Shown here: positions 8,956 to 18,942 of the stretch, one piece after another
How the letters are laid out: each line of letters opens with the position of its first letter
Position numbering within the stretch: position 1 is the first letter of the stretch
NCBI GenBank assembly: GCA_030849805.1
Contig: JASANZ010002138.1
Location: 1-52,950 of the forward strand
Origin: Sergeia podlipaevii
Taxonomy: Eukaryota; Euglenozoa; Kinetoplastea; Trypanosomatida; Trypanosomatidae
Reading direction: 5' to 3'
DNA: 52,950 nt
The notes under the pieces: generated by a model
Database searches by the model: none
What the model was told of the DNA's origin: nothing
What the model saw: the letters and a program-made list of their open reading frames with translations, nothing else
Program-made: the position numbers and the translations under genes

Positions 8956-9233
8956 CCACATGTATGGTTGTATAGTACACTTATGAAAAATTTAATCAAT
9001 CAGCAATGAATAGTATTATATATATTTAAGTGGTTCTGTAGAATTATGTTTTTTTATTTTTGAAGGTGTGTAAGAAGTGGGCTAATGAGTACTGGAATGT
9101 ATGCGTGAAACTACTTTTAATTTCCATCACTTTTTCTTTACCTTTCAATAAAAATTAACAAGAAAACAACGATTATAAGCCTCTCAAACAAGATAGTAAG
9201 AGTTTTCTTCAACTTCCTTCAATCACCAAGAAA

Positions 9234-9545
9234 ATGCAGCAGAGCCTGATCCCCGGCCACAACAACAACCGCCACCTCGCTCACGACGAGATTGAGAACA
9301 ACATCGGCGGCCTCCCCGTCACTGACAACCGCATCCAGGAACTGTTCGACTCTCTCGACGTGGACCACACCGGCACCGTCCTTGTGGAGGCCGCCAAGGA
9401 CTTCTACCGCGGCTTGGAGCACTACGGCCTGGAGCCCTCTGAGAAGGAAGTCGACACGGCCGTCCGCAAGTACGCGTCCACCAACAACGATTCCCTTACT
9501 TACGACGAGTTCGCGTGCTTCGTGCTAGGCCTTGCCCAGTGGTAA
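9234..9545 (+). CDS. Small EF-hand-like protein, copy 1
   Basis: The 103-residue protein has two EF-hand-like units. The first loop reads D-V-D-H-T-G-T-V-L-V-E-A (about 41-52), with D1, D3, T5, G6 and the hydrophobic position 8 but Ala rather than Glu at position 12. The second, ending S-L-T-Y-D-E-F near residue 93, lacks the first acidic ligand. Calcium binding is therefore doubtful, and the fold may serve for protein binding. Codon use is strongly C/G-ending, suggesting high expression. The coding region is identical to the copy at 11085 except for one base (Asn here, Ser there), while surrounding spacers differ. Candidate acceptors are AG at 9229-9230 (leader of three bases) or about 9161-9162. 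I do not recognise a named kinetoplastid family. Confidence 0.75.
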   Translation: MQQSLIPGHNNNRHLAHDEIENNIGGLPVTDNRIQELFDSLDVDHTGTVLVEAAKDFYRGLEHYGLEPSEKEVDTAVRKYASTNNDSLTYDEFACFVLGLAQW

Positions 9546-10081
9546 GAGTCCAAACATGAGGAGAGAGGGATACATGTTTATCTAGAGGTGTTATAGCACA
9601 CGCTTAGATAGACTTAAAAATGCTTGAACTTTTTTTTTGAAGATGATGCTTTATGTATTATGTACATATCAAGGATCCAGCTGAATGCAAGTATACGCGC
9701 GTTGGGATCGAGGTGAACAGCACCGCTTAAACTTTTCTATGCAGTTTTCTAACAGCACGGAATGCGACAGCAATGATTTAGGGAGCAACACATGAGTCGA
9801 AATTTACTTTAGCACTTATCATCCCAAGCAGCTAAACCACCTCTTTTGTTCTTTACAGTCAAAACTGGTATATGCTGCGTCGGTTCACTTTTTTTTTCCT
9901 TTGCTGAGTGATTTGTCCCTTTTTCTTGCACTTGTTATTTGCTTTTGGACCGATGATATCCTTAAGTTACTTTGCATCAACTAATGCTACCTCACGCTTC
10001 TTCTTTCTTCCTCTTGATTATCTAGTTTACAGCAGATAAGCCTTCTTACAATTTTGAAGCAAGCTATCATTTTTTTTTTCA
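9546..10081 (+). other. Spacer between EF-hand-like copies 1 and 2
   Basis: No gene is seen. A pyrimidine tract at 9991-10023 with AG at 10024-10025 is the likely acceptor for the gene at 10082. The sequence does not resemble the spacer before copy 1. Confidence 0.6.
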
Positions 10082-10399
10082 ATGGCTGAATCAACCCAGA
10101 TCGTTCCTGGCCACAACACGTCCTCGAAGACTCCAGAGGAGATTCTTGAGGCTAACATTTCCCATGTCCCAGTTACTGACAGGCAACTGCGTGCACTATT
10201 CGAGGCTCTAGACACTGAGCAAGTTGGCTACGTGCCTCTGGACGTTGCTCGTGACTTTTATCAGGGCTTGGAGCACTACGGCGTGTATCCTACTGATGGG
10301 GAGGCAGAGGCGGCAGTGCGTCAATTCAACTTTGTGCGTCCCGAAGGTCTGACTTTTGATGAATTCAGCTGCTTTATTTTGAAGTATTCCCAGATTTAA
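10082..10399 (+). CDS. Small EF-hand-like protein, copy 2 (divergent)
   Basis: This 105-residue protein is a diverged paralogue of its neighbours. It shares a PGHN-type N-terminus, V-P-V-T-D-R/N at about 33-38, the RDFYQGLEHYG block and a C-terminal L-T-F-D-E-F. Its first loop reads D-T-E-Q-V-G-Y-V-P-L-D-V and its second N-F-V-R-P-E-G-L-T-F-D-E, so both are further from calcium-binding consensus. Codon use is plainer than in copies 1 and 3, which suggests lower expression and exclusion from the gene conversion that keeps those two identical. It may have a specialised role within the family. The acceptor AG at 10024-10025 gives a leader of about 56 nt. Confidence 0.75.
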   Translation: MAESTQIVPGHNTSSKTPEEILEANISHVPVTDRQLRALFEALDTEQVGYVPLDVARDFYQGLEHYGVYPTDGEAEAAVRQFNFVRPEGLTFDEFSCFILKYSQI

Positions 10400-11084
10400 G
10401 GGGAGCCAGATTGTCAATATGATGATGCATGACCCAAGCAACATTTAACATGAGATAGGAAGTGGCCATGTTGATACATCTAAATTCTTCCCTACTAGGA
10501 TCCAGAAGGCAGTGCTTCAGGCATTGTCATGTATGTCGCACACTCTTGAGAGTGTATCTCTTGCTTTGAAATCACATGAAGGAGAGTTAGGGAAATATCT
10601 TCATGCCTTTTTTTGTGTTGGCAAACTTTGTTTCAGAAAGTATACTTTTCTTTTTTAAAGTATATCCTTTTTTGTTTTGTGCTGTACAACTATGTTCGTA
10701 TGCAGTACTTTAAAAAAAGGAAAAAAAAACACCAGATGTAAGTTTCACCCCCAACGATGTATACGCTTTTTCATTACTGTCTATGGAATCTGCTGCATGC
10801 TTCCGTGTACCGCTGACAAGTGCTGTTGATGTGTGTTCGCTACAAAAAGATATATATGAGTCTTTTGCTCTACGCATGTGCTATTCATTCATGAAATAGT
10901 GGAGCTGACACCGAGATCGTGCAAATACTCTCCAACACATATCCACGATGGAATCTACCGTGCTTGCTGCGTTGCAAGTATCATCTCCCTATTTACTCCT
11001 TTTTTTTTTGCTAAAGCTGTTCTAATATTCCCCAGATATATATATTATCTATATTCCCCACCATAACTATCTATCACCAAGAAA
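10400..11084 (+). other. Spacer between EF-hand-like copies 2 and 3
   Basis: No gene is seen. Tracts at about 10640-10680 and 10981-11009; AG at 11015-11016 is a likely acceptor for the gene at 11085. The last 13 or so bases before the ATG match those before copy 1. Confidence 0.6.
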
Positions 11085-11396
11085 ATGCAGCAGAGCCTGA
11101 TCCCCGGCCACAACAGCAACCGCCACCTCGCTCACGACGAGATTGAGAACAACATCGGCGGCCTCCCCGTCACTGACAACCGCATCCAGGAACTGTTCGA
11201 CTCTCTCGACGTGGACCACACCGGCACCGTCCTTGTGGAGGCCGCCAAGGACTTCTACCGCGGCTTGGAGCACTACGGCCTGGAGCCCTCTGAGAAGGAA
11301 GTCGACACGGCCGTCCGCAAGTACGCGTCCACCAACAACGATTCCCTTACTTACGACGAGTTCGCGTGCTTCGTGCTAGGCCTTGCCCAGTGGTAA
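11085..11396 (+). CDS. Small EF-hand-like protein, copy 3
   Basis: The 103-residue product differs from copy 1 at one residue, Ser in place of Asn in the N-terminal P-G-H-N-x-N segment (AGC for AAC). All other codons, synonymous positions included, appear identical. The match extends from roughly 13 bases before the ATG to about 6 bases after the stop, then ends abruptly. It has the same degenerate EF-hand pair as copy 1. The pattern implies recent duplication or ongoing gene conversion confined to the coding region. Having copies raises mRNA dose, a usual solution in kinetoplastids where transcription initiation is not gene-specific. Confidence 0.75.
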   Translation: MQQSLIPGHNSNRHLAHDEIENNIGGLPVTDNRIQELFDSLDVDHTGTVLVEAAKDFYRGLEHYGLEPSEKEVDTAVRKYASTNNDSLTYDEFACFVLGLAQW

Positions 11397-12273
11397 GAGT
11401 CTAAGCACAAAGGAGGGAAGCAGCTGTCTTGAAAATGGTAGAGCTTGTGTACAATTATACATATAAATGTCATAGCTTGTCGTTTTCTATGTAAGAAAAG
11501 TTTTCTATTCTGAAATATTGACATCAACAAACTGAAATCGGTGGGAAAAATGGGAAAAAATGTGAAAGATAGCACACTGAAGCGATGCTTATGGTCTGCG
11601 CAAGGATTTAAATTTACACTGAGAGTCTGACACAAGTTACTGCTTTTGTTGTTTTTGATATTTGTGCTACATGTACTATAGAATGATTTCACGCACTGGG
11701 GAAAAGGTAAAAGAAGGTATTGTGGGGTAGACGAAGCTGAGCAATGTGTTACTCTTCGTACTTTCCTTTACCACTTGTTCTTCTATATTGTTATATCACA
11801 GCTTGTTGAGCAAAAGAACACAACGACACACAATCACTTTATCCATACATTTTTTGTAGGATGCGACCCTTTTTTTAAAAAAAAAAGGAGGTGGGGGACT
11901 TCATTTCATGCACGGGCTTTCCCCACCCTACACACTCATGTGCGCACATGCATTTTTTTTTTTTTTTGGCATATCAATTCTGCTTCTTCATACGCTGTTC
12001 TTTACAGTATTCTAGTACTACTAGATCTCTAAGCTTTGGTACTTGGATACACAATAAATAGAATTTTTTAAATCTTTGCGCAAAACAAGCAAGAAAAGGG
12101 AATATTGGCGAAGCCACGTAATAAAGGTGGCAGAGCTGGCATATAGAGGACTGGCGCGCTTCAGCTCTTAAGGGAAAGCTCTTGTCCTAGTAGCTTGACC
12201 TTATTCATATTGCATTTTTGAAATAAGTAGAGCGATTTTTTATTTTGTGTTTGTACAATCGGATAGGTTGCGG
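11397..12273 (+). other. Spacer before F-box-like gene
   Basis: No gene is seen; short open frames are low-complexity. T runs at 11870-11890 and 11951-11968. The tract at about 12236-12252 is followed by AG at 12265-12266, the likely acceptor for the ATG at 12274. Confidence 0.6.
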
Positions 12274-13947
12274 ATGAACTGTGCAGATACTCTGAATGTG
12301 ATATGCAGCTTCCTTACTACACACGATCAGTTAGTGTTTGGCAATGTGTCTCGTCTCTGCCGCACCGCTTCACGTGCCAATGTGTCTTCTGTTGAGCGTC
12401 AATATTTTGTGGGCACATGCGTGAAGGACGAATATGTGGAGTTGGCTCCACCGTGCCGGATTTTAGCTCTTGCGTTTTGCGAGCAAGAGAGGAAACTACT
12501 GGTGCTTGCACACAGCGAGGTGAGCGCTGGTGAGACGGAGTGCTGTATCTTTGTCCAGGAGGCGGTGATTTTGGATGGGAGCTGCAAGGAGCACCGGATC
12601 GATTTGCCTGTGCACTTTGCCAAATTTACCTCGCACGTTCGCTTTGAAGGACAGCGATTTTTGTGCTGCACGACGCGCGAGGGAGAACTTTTTGTCTTTG
12701 ACTGCATTCTCGAGAGCATGATAGACTTGCCTTTTGGTTGTGATGGCTTTCATGCCTCGGTGGATGGCTCCAGATGCCTGGTGGACTACGACCGACACCT
12801 CTTCTATTGTGACTCACATAGAAGCCTACTGCTGTGGTGGGAGACACATCCAGTTCAGACGCCACTCGCACCCACGAGTTCGCGACAGTGTGAAAATGGG
12901 GCGTCTTTTTCAAGGGGAAGTGTGGATGGCGCGACGGTGGTTTTGAAGCTTCGTGCACGTCTTTCACTTGATCACGCATTGCTTAGTTATCCACTCGGCA
13001 ATAGCAGCTCAGCGTGGCGCAGCTCTTGGGTAGGAAGGTCTTCTGTCCTCTACGCTCATGAGAATGGTGTAGATCTTCTCCGAATGGATGACCACCACCA
13101 CCAGCAGCGGCATTGCATGATGCCCGATTTGATGCCTTCGTTTTCAGTAAATGAGGTGCGTTCAACTTTATCTTCTCATGTCGTCACTGAAACTTTAGGA
13201 ACTTTGGGGGCATTATCAGGCAGCCTTTTGCTGTGCAGCTGCAGCGCTGTGTTCTCGCTGGAGCAGGAAAGTGATGAGTACGTGATTTTGGACTGCAGGG
13301 AAACTGTCATGTACGTTATTACTGCCCCAGCAACGGCCTCATCTCCACCAATCCTGCGCACTCTCCATCTCAAAAAATTTATTCCGCACAAATCAATCGT
13401 AAAACAGGTATGCGTGGCGTCTCCTGGATGTGCGTATATGGTGTTGGTGCAACAGCAGCAGGTTGATCGTGCTCTTTTCATTTCTGCTGATCTTTCTCTT
13501 TGCCGATGTATTACAATAGGAAAGCCGTCGGCTATCGCACTCTTGGGAGTTGATGGAGTCCTCATCACCGCTGCGTTACCAGTAGAGGATGGCATAGGCG
13601 ACAACCTGCTTCTTGAGGCCGTGGAGGGTGGCATCGGCACAATCTTTGCGTTTTTGGATGAGGATCACAGCTGTTCCATAGACACGACTCGTGTCACAGT
13701 GAAGGTGGCTTTGCCCAGTGCTGCTGGTGAGGAGATCAAGTACTACAAGGAACTCATTTACTTCACTAACATCAAGCTGCCGTGGCCTCTCAACGGGATA
13801 TCTATGGAGTCTCTCAACGGCGTGGAGGCACTTTCGTGGATAGCCTTTGGCGTTGTTTCTGCTTCCTTAGTGTGGACAGTGTCTGCCTTGTGCTACAACG
13901 GCTGGTGGCTCCATTTGCAGCTCCTTTTTTGGGGAAAAGTTGCGTAG
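12274..13947 (+). CDS. F-box-like protein of unknown partner
   Basis: The 557-residue protein opens with an F-box-like helix set at about residues 2-36: A-D-T-L-N-V-I-C-S-F-L, then D-Q-L-V-F-G-N-V-S-R-L-C-R-T-A. The remaining 500 residues are beta-rich with scattered cysteines and hydrophobic strands, possibly a degenerate propeller; no repeat is clean. Near the C-terminus (about 520-550) is a hydrophobic stretch, L-S-W-I-A-F-G-V-V-S-A-S-L-V-W-T-V, that could be one membrane helix or a buried strand pair. F-box proteins present substrates to SCF ubiquitin ligases, but a Skp1 link here is inference. The frame extends upstream only from a GTG that lies before the splice acceptor, so 12274, the first ATG, is the start. 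Confidence 0.5.
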   Translation: MNCADTLNVICSFLTTHDQLVFGNVSRLCRTASRANVSSVERQYFVGTCVKDEYVELAPPCRILALAFCEQERKLLVLAHSEVSAGETECCIFVQEAVILDGSCKEHRIDLPVHFAKFTSHVRFEGQRFLCCTTREGELFVFDCILESMIDLPFGCDGFHASVDGSRCLVDYDRHLFYCDSHRSLLLWWETHPVQTPLAPTSSRQCENGASFSRGSVDGATVVLKLRARLSLDHALLSYPLGNSSSAWRSSWVGRSSVLYAHENGVDLLRMDDHHHQQRHCMMPDLMPSFSVNEVRSTLSSHVVTETLGTLGALSGSLLLCSCSAVFSLEQESDEYVILDCRETVMYVITAPATASSPPILRTLHLKKFIPHKSIVKQVCVASPGCAYMVLVQQQQVDRALFISADLSLCRCITIGKPSAIALLGVDGVLITAALPVEDGIGDNLLLEAVEGGIGTIFAFLDEDHSCSIDTTRVTVKVALPSAAGEEIKYYKELIYFTNIKLPWPLNGISMESLNGVEALSWIAFGVVSASLVWTVSALCYNGWWLHLQLLFWGKVA

Positions 13948-14774
13948 GATGTTGATGTAGTACTACGGTACCACTGCTTTCTTTTTCTCATTGGTCTTTC
14001 TTACATAAATGTGTGTGTGTGTTTACTACTAGCAGGTAGGCAGTCAATGGCTGTGCACCACGGGGGTCGCTTTCAATGCTTTAGCAGTGTGGAATGGGGG
14101 TACACTCATAACAGCCCATGATTGTTTCTGCGTTCTGAATTTTTTTTTTTACGTTTTGTATGTTCTGCCTGCTTTTTTTTTTCAATTTCCATATTTTCAT
14201 TCATATTCTATTTAAAAATCTGCATATATACAGTCGATTTGCGCAAAGAATTATCTATTTATTTTTTTATTTCTACGCACTGCCATAAAGGCAAGAGGTT
14301 TCCTCCATTTTGTCGCGTGATTTTTTAACTTCCTAGCGCAATTTTACTTTGAGGCGCTCAAAGGCAGAATAACAGAGTAGTGCGTTCCAACCGTGAGGCC
14401 GAGTGGCACGGAATGCAAGCGAAGGCATCTCTGTAAAGATGGCATTCAGTTCACGAAAAGGAAGTAAAGGACAAAGCAATGATTTGAACGCATCAGTATG
14501 TTTTTTCTTTCTTGGGGTAATGAACATTCGCTCTATCACCTTTTTTTTTGCTCTCATCTTTTTACGTTCAGGCACACTTCCCAGTGCGCCGCACTTGTTT
14601 TTACATAGCTCCTCTCACAACCTCGTGCCGCAGTCACTAGAATAGATTTGTCTGCGTCTCATACAGAATAAAAAAAGAAAATAGAGAAGAAAGTTGCAAG
14701 TGAGAAAGTGCGTGCATATCAATATCTCCTGCTTCAACACCACCTGGCGGTCGCCGCTACTAGTATATTTAAGG
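13948..14774 (+). other. Spacer
   Basis: No gene is seen. A (GT)n stretch lies near 14010-14021 and T runs at 14141-14150 and 14174-14182. The tract at 14541-14568 ends in AG at 14570-14571, a likely acceptor for the gene at 14775. Confidence 0.55.
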
Positions 14775-16274
14775 ATGAATACTGAGCACTTTGAAGCATT
14801 CTGCATTGCGCAGAGGGCTCAGCAAAGCAGACATGGTATGGAGGTTCCTCCAGCTTCCCCACCATCCTTTGCAAATCACCAATGGCAAAGTGTGGCAAAA
14901 AGGAAGTTTGAAGTGCTTAAGATCGTGAATGACTCACCAGTGAAGAAGCGCGGGAGACATCAGTCCACGAAAGCAGCGCAGCATTCCGACGAAGCGGATG
15001 GCTGCCCCGAGACACTCATTGCCAAGAGGCTTCTCACTACAATCAAAGAGGATCAATTTAGCGAAAATGCTTCAATGGCATTGAAACACGCACGCAGGGA
15101 GCCGTTCCCTATGCCGAGCAGCTCGGGAGGACGTGCGTACTTGACCACGTCAGAGGTGGCACTGCGGCTTCATCTAAGCTTCCCAGAAAATGCCTCCTTG
15201 TCAAACATTGCAGCTCGCATGCGCCAGAACATCCATACACTGCAGACACAGGGGATCGTTGCCTTTGAGCTGGGCAAGTATCCTTCTCTTAACCTGCTGA
15301 TGGATCTTTGCTCGTTTGATGTACTCATGCAACGGTGGGACAGTGTGAAGGCCAGGGACAGGGTGACAGTGATTCATTCAGCCCTGACAGTATGCCAAGT
15401 TGTGGAAAGCTCGAGCTCAGAAATGTTCCTGGCAGAGCTGAAGAGCGTGGAGAAGAATGAATGGCAGATGGACTGCGAAAAGATGAGGGAGTGCCTCAAG
15501 GCGATGAGCGCATCCATTCCCTTTGAGTTTCCAGAGGCGTGTAGACCCGCGCTCGTGCAGAGTCTTGGCGTGAAGTATGTGGATCCGGATGGCTTACTTG
15601 TTTTTCCAGATGAAGATGAGGAGAGCGATACAAGCTCCGTAGCCACGATAGACAGCGGAGAGGTGATTCTTGTAGAGAGCGAGAGTTGTGCTGACGCCAA
15701 ACTAGGCGCGAATACTGTTCAAGATGTTGGTGCCCCGCTCACCCAAGCAACTACTGGTTACAGAATGGCCACACAGCAAGCAGTAGCAGCAAACGTAGCG
15801 CCACCTCCTTCACATAGACCATCTACGCCAACGGAGGCGACACCAAACCTCCCTTTGAAGCTGGCAACTGCAACCGTTATTGCAGCGTCACACCGCCGCA
15901 TTCCTGCTGCAGCCGGCAGGGCGCTTGTCTCACCTGCACATAGAGCGGCAACAACAAACGCGCTAATTGCGTCTCCGGCAGTTCAGCGGCCTCTTGTGGG
16001 GGGCGTATATCAGTGCACCTCCAAGTATCACGTTCGCTATTCCCAAGCAGCAAAGCACGCCAGTGCTGAGTGCTCTTTTTGCTCTACATGCCACCTCATG
16101 GAGGTACTCTTCAACGACTACAGACGAGACTGCTTCTGGAAGCACTGGCCGACCCCACGGAAAGTGAAGCTGCACATCAAAGGGAATGCGGATGTGGCAC
16201 GACTGGCGCTACAGCGTCTAGAGCAACTACAGCGGGGGGAATTACCTCGTGGGATAAGCAGCATTCCTTTGTAA
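14775..16274 (+). CDS. Orphan protein, probably nuclear
   Basis: I recognise no family in this 499-residue protein. A basic cluster, S-P-V-K-K-R-G-R-H, at about 58-66 resembles a nuclear localisation signal with an adjacent S-P site. Residues about 130-290 are predicted helical. A short acidic patch (D-E-D-E-E-S-D) follows at about 305-311. Residues 350-440 are A/T/P-rich and probably disordered. A compact C-terminal domain (about 440-490) has a C-S-F-C-S-T-C cluster, several aromatic residues, a W-P-T-P motif and a final helix, so it may bind zinc. The frame extends upstream only from a TTG, so the first ATG at 14775 is used; ATG at residue 22 is an alternative. Confidence 0.55.
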   Translation: MNTEHFEAFCIAQRAQQSRHGMEVPPASPPSFANHQWQSVAKRKFEVLKIVNDSPVKKRGRHQSTKAAQHSDEADGCPETLIAKRLLTTIKEDQFSENASMALKHARREPFPMPSSSGGRAYLTTSEVALRLHLSFPENASLSNIAARMRQNIHTLQTQGIVAFELGKYPSLNLLMDLCSFDVLMQRWDSVKARDRVTVIHSALTVCQVVESSSSEMFLAELKSVEKNEWQMDCEKMRECLKAMSASIPFEFPEACRPALVQSLGVKYVDPDGLLVFPDEDEESDTSSVATIDSGEVILVESESCADAKLGANTVQDVGAPLTQATTGYRMATQQAVAANVAPPPSHRPSTPTEATPNLPLKLATATVIAASHRRIPAAAGRALVSPAHRAATTNALIASPAVQRPLVGGVYQCTSKYHVRYSQAAKHASAECSFCSTCHLMEVLFNDYRRDCFWKHWPTPRKVKLHIKGNADVARLALQRLEQLQRGELPRGISSIPL

Positions 16275-16721
16275 GTGGTAGTGGATGCTTTTCTCCTCTT
16301 TTTTTTTCAAGCATAGCACTAGCTGCCGTTCCTCCGTAATGCGAAGCTTACTTGCGCATATGTCGTTACTAGCAATACCAGAAAGTTTTTTTTCCTGTAC
16401 GTTTTTATCTACTGAAAGTGCACGTGCAAACTGACGTTGAGAGCTTTCAGAAGAAACATAGACAATACCCATTCACACAAAACAATCACTGCTTCTCACG
16501 GATTTTGAAAGTGTGACACATATTCTTTATTTATTTTTTTGCTACTTTCTTCAATTTCAACTTCCACTTTTGACATTTTTTTTCCTTTGTTTTAGTTTCT
16601 TCTCGCTGCATATTTATTGTACGCTATTCTCTCTACAGTAGGGAATACTATCCTTCCCTCATCAAAAAAGAAAGCTATATACAGGCCTGCTAAAGCGCAA
16701 CTATCGCTTTTACTCTTCATC
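16275..16721 (+). other. Spacer before cysteine synthase
   Basis: No gene is seen. A strong pyrimidine tract at about 16520-16593 is followed by AG at 16594-16595, the likely acceptor. A further CAG lies near 16637-16639. Confidence 0.6.
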
Positions 16722-17717
16722 ATGTCGTTTGATAAGAACAATGATGTTGCCAGCTCGATCGAGCAGCTGATCGGCAACACTCCCGCCCTCTACCTGAAGA
16801 AGCTGAACCAAACGAAGGCAAAGATTGTTCTCAAGATGGAGTGCGAGAATCCCATGGGCTCTGTGAAGGATCGTCTCGGTTTTGCCATTATTGACAAGGC
16901 AGAAAAGGAGGGCAAACTCATCCCTGGCAAGTCTGTGATTGTGGAAGCCACCAGTGGGAACACCGGTGTTGCCCTCTCTCACCTTGGCGCTGCGCGTGGG
17001 TACAAGGTGATCATTACGATGCCTGAGTCCATGTCTCTCGAGCGCCGTTGCCTGCTGCGCATCTTCGGCGCTGATCTCATTCTCACCCCTGCCTCGCTCG
17101 GCATGAAGGGTGCATTGGCGATGGCGCATAAGATCTGCGCGAATAACCCGGACGCTACCCTTGCGAACCAGTTCAGCACTAAGTACAACGCCCTCATCCA
17201 CAAGGAGACGACTGGACCCGAGATCTGGCGCCAGTGCAAGGGTAAGGTGGACTGCTATGTGGCTGGCGTCGGCACCGGCGGCACTCTTACTGGCGTTGCC
17301 CAGTATCTCAAGGAGGTTGGCGCGGACACCCACATCGTTGCAGTGGAGCCCGCCGAGTCGTCAGTGCTCTCGGGTGGCGCACCTGGCCCGCACAAGATTC
17401 AGGGTATAGGCCCAGGCTTTGTGCCCGGAGTGCTGGACCGCTCTCTTGTGAACGAGGTAATCACTGTTTCCGGCGATGACGCCATCGAGACGTCTCAGAA
17501 GCTCACCCGCACTGACGGTGTCTTCTGCGGCTTTTCTGGCGGTGCCAACGTGTTCGCTGCTCTGAAGCTGGCCGAGCGGCCTGAGATGGAAGGAAAGACC
17601 ATCGTGACCATCATCCCGTCGTTTGGTGAGCGCTATCTCTCCACCGTACTTTACAAGTCTATCCGCGATGAGGTGGCTTCGCTTCCTGTCGTCGATGCCG
17701 CTGAGCTCCAGAGCTGA
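16722..17717 (+). CDS. cysK: Cysteine synthase (O-acetylserine thiol-lyase)
   Basis: The 331-residue enzyme makes L-cysteine from O-acetylserine and sulfide using PLP. Seen in the sequence: I-G-N-T-P-A at 17-22, the PLP lysine K49 in G-S-V-K-D-R, the substrate loop T-S-G-N-T-G at 77-82, the phosphate loop G-T-G-G-T near 185-190, and the C-terminal P-S-F-G-E-R-Y-L-S-T. Length matches bacterial and plant CysK, and there is no haem domain or CBS domain, so it is not cystathionine beta-synthase. Leishmania and T. cruzi have this enzyme; T. brucei is known to lack it. No organelle targeting signal is obvious. Codon use is strongly G/C-ending, as in highly expressed genes. The upstream in-frame extension starts at TTG and runs past the acceptor, so ATG 16722 is the start. 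Confidence 0.95.
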   Translation: MSFDKNNDVASSIEQLIGNTPALYLKKLNQTKAKIVLKMECENPMGSVKDRLGFAIIDKAEKEGKLIPGKSVIVEATSGNTGVALSHLGAARGYKVIITMPESMSLERRCLLRIFGADLILTPASLGMKGALAMAHKICANNPDATLANQFSTKYNALIHKETTGPEIWRQCKGKVDCYVAGVGTGGTLTGVAQYLKEVGADTHIVAVEPAESSVLSGGAPGPHKIQGIGPGFVPGVLDRSLVNEVITVSGDDAIETSQKLTRTDGVFCGFSGGANVFAALKLAERPEMEGKTIVTIIPSFGERYLSTVLYKSIRDEVASLPVVDAAELQS

Positions 17718-18942
17718 ATCGCGGCGGGTCGTTCGTCCTCCTTGTAAGGAACTTGGTCAATAGGGCCATCATCACGACAGCAACACGCAGAAGAGCCTTT
17801 TGTTATACTTTCTTATTCTCTTGATTTTTTTTTTCTTCCCTCCTTTTCTGGTGTAATGAGAGAAAAACAAACAACACACAGAATATGGGGGGGTACCACA
17901 ATAGGGGCAAGGCTCTATGGTTGGACGTTCGACCACCTGTTTCGAAAATGGAGATAACGCGCTCATTTAGTTTTTTATTTTTGCCTCTTTCTTTTTCTTC
18001 AATGAAGAGAAAGAGAGAAAAAAGGAAAGTACCATTATCATAACGATAAAACTGACGAAGGAAGACAAATACTCACTTGTGTTTCCTTCCATACCACTCT
18101 TTTGACGAGAGATCGAAGCGAGCGCTGGCAAGCATTATTAGCACTTAAACTAGGTGTTCTTCCCAGGATTTGAGTGACTCTCCCAGTCCGGTTTTTCTGC
18201 GACAGTTCTCGGAGAACCCGAACATATTATGGTGCTTACTTGCTACAAGAAACGACTTTTTTTTTGTTTTTTTCGGAAATATCACACAGAAAGAAGCATA
18301 TGTGCTGACGCGTAAACAAGCGCATGCGGCACTGTTTCTCTGAGTGGGTAACCGTTCACGTGAAGAGGGAGTGGAATTTGTGAGTATGCAAATGCGTTCT
18401 TATATATACATTTTCATTTTACTTCAGAATCGGTTTCTACTGGAGTACATGTACACAGTTATGAGAAAGATAATCGCCCTTACTCTAACAAGAAGCTGAT
18501 TATTTTTTCTTTGCTGCCCAACAGCAATTTGCCTGTTACATCTACACGCACCTGTCAGTACCATGTTTTATTATGTTTTCTTTTGAATATCAGAGAGGCC
18601 ACAAATACCCACTCACCCACACATGCCAGCAGTATTGGGCCGGCATGCCGATTACATTGCACTTAGTCACCATGATGTTTTTGAACACTACCAGGAAAAT
18701 CTGCATTTGTGTCGTTTGCGCGCACACTACAATCAATTACTTCCTCTTGCCTCCTCTATACTCCCTTTTAGGCTTTGCACACTAGCACTGGATACGTACA
18801 TACCTGCTTACATATATATATATCCGCGGTTATTCGTCGTGAAGGAGGTGAGACTTGCTTAGTACAATATATCAAGAGTGCGGACGACGAATAGATAAAC
18901 ACATTTATTTCTATCATTTAAACCCTCTTTGAATTCGCTTCA
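17718..18942 (+). other. Long spacer without recognised gene
   Basis: No coding region or convincing RNA gene is seen in 1.2 kb. There are T runs at 17826-17833 and 18258-18265 and a TA repeat at about 18812-18822. The best acceptor for the next gene is AG at 18770-18771 after a T/C tract at 18739-18769. A second tract at about 18904-18938 has no AG before the ATG. Confidence 0.5.

Noticed and set aside
16617..16721. 35-residue N-terminal extension of cysteine synthase as an organelle signal
   Set aside because: The frame opens with TTG; the first ATG is at 16722 where the enzyme's normal N-terminus begins.
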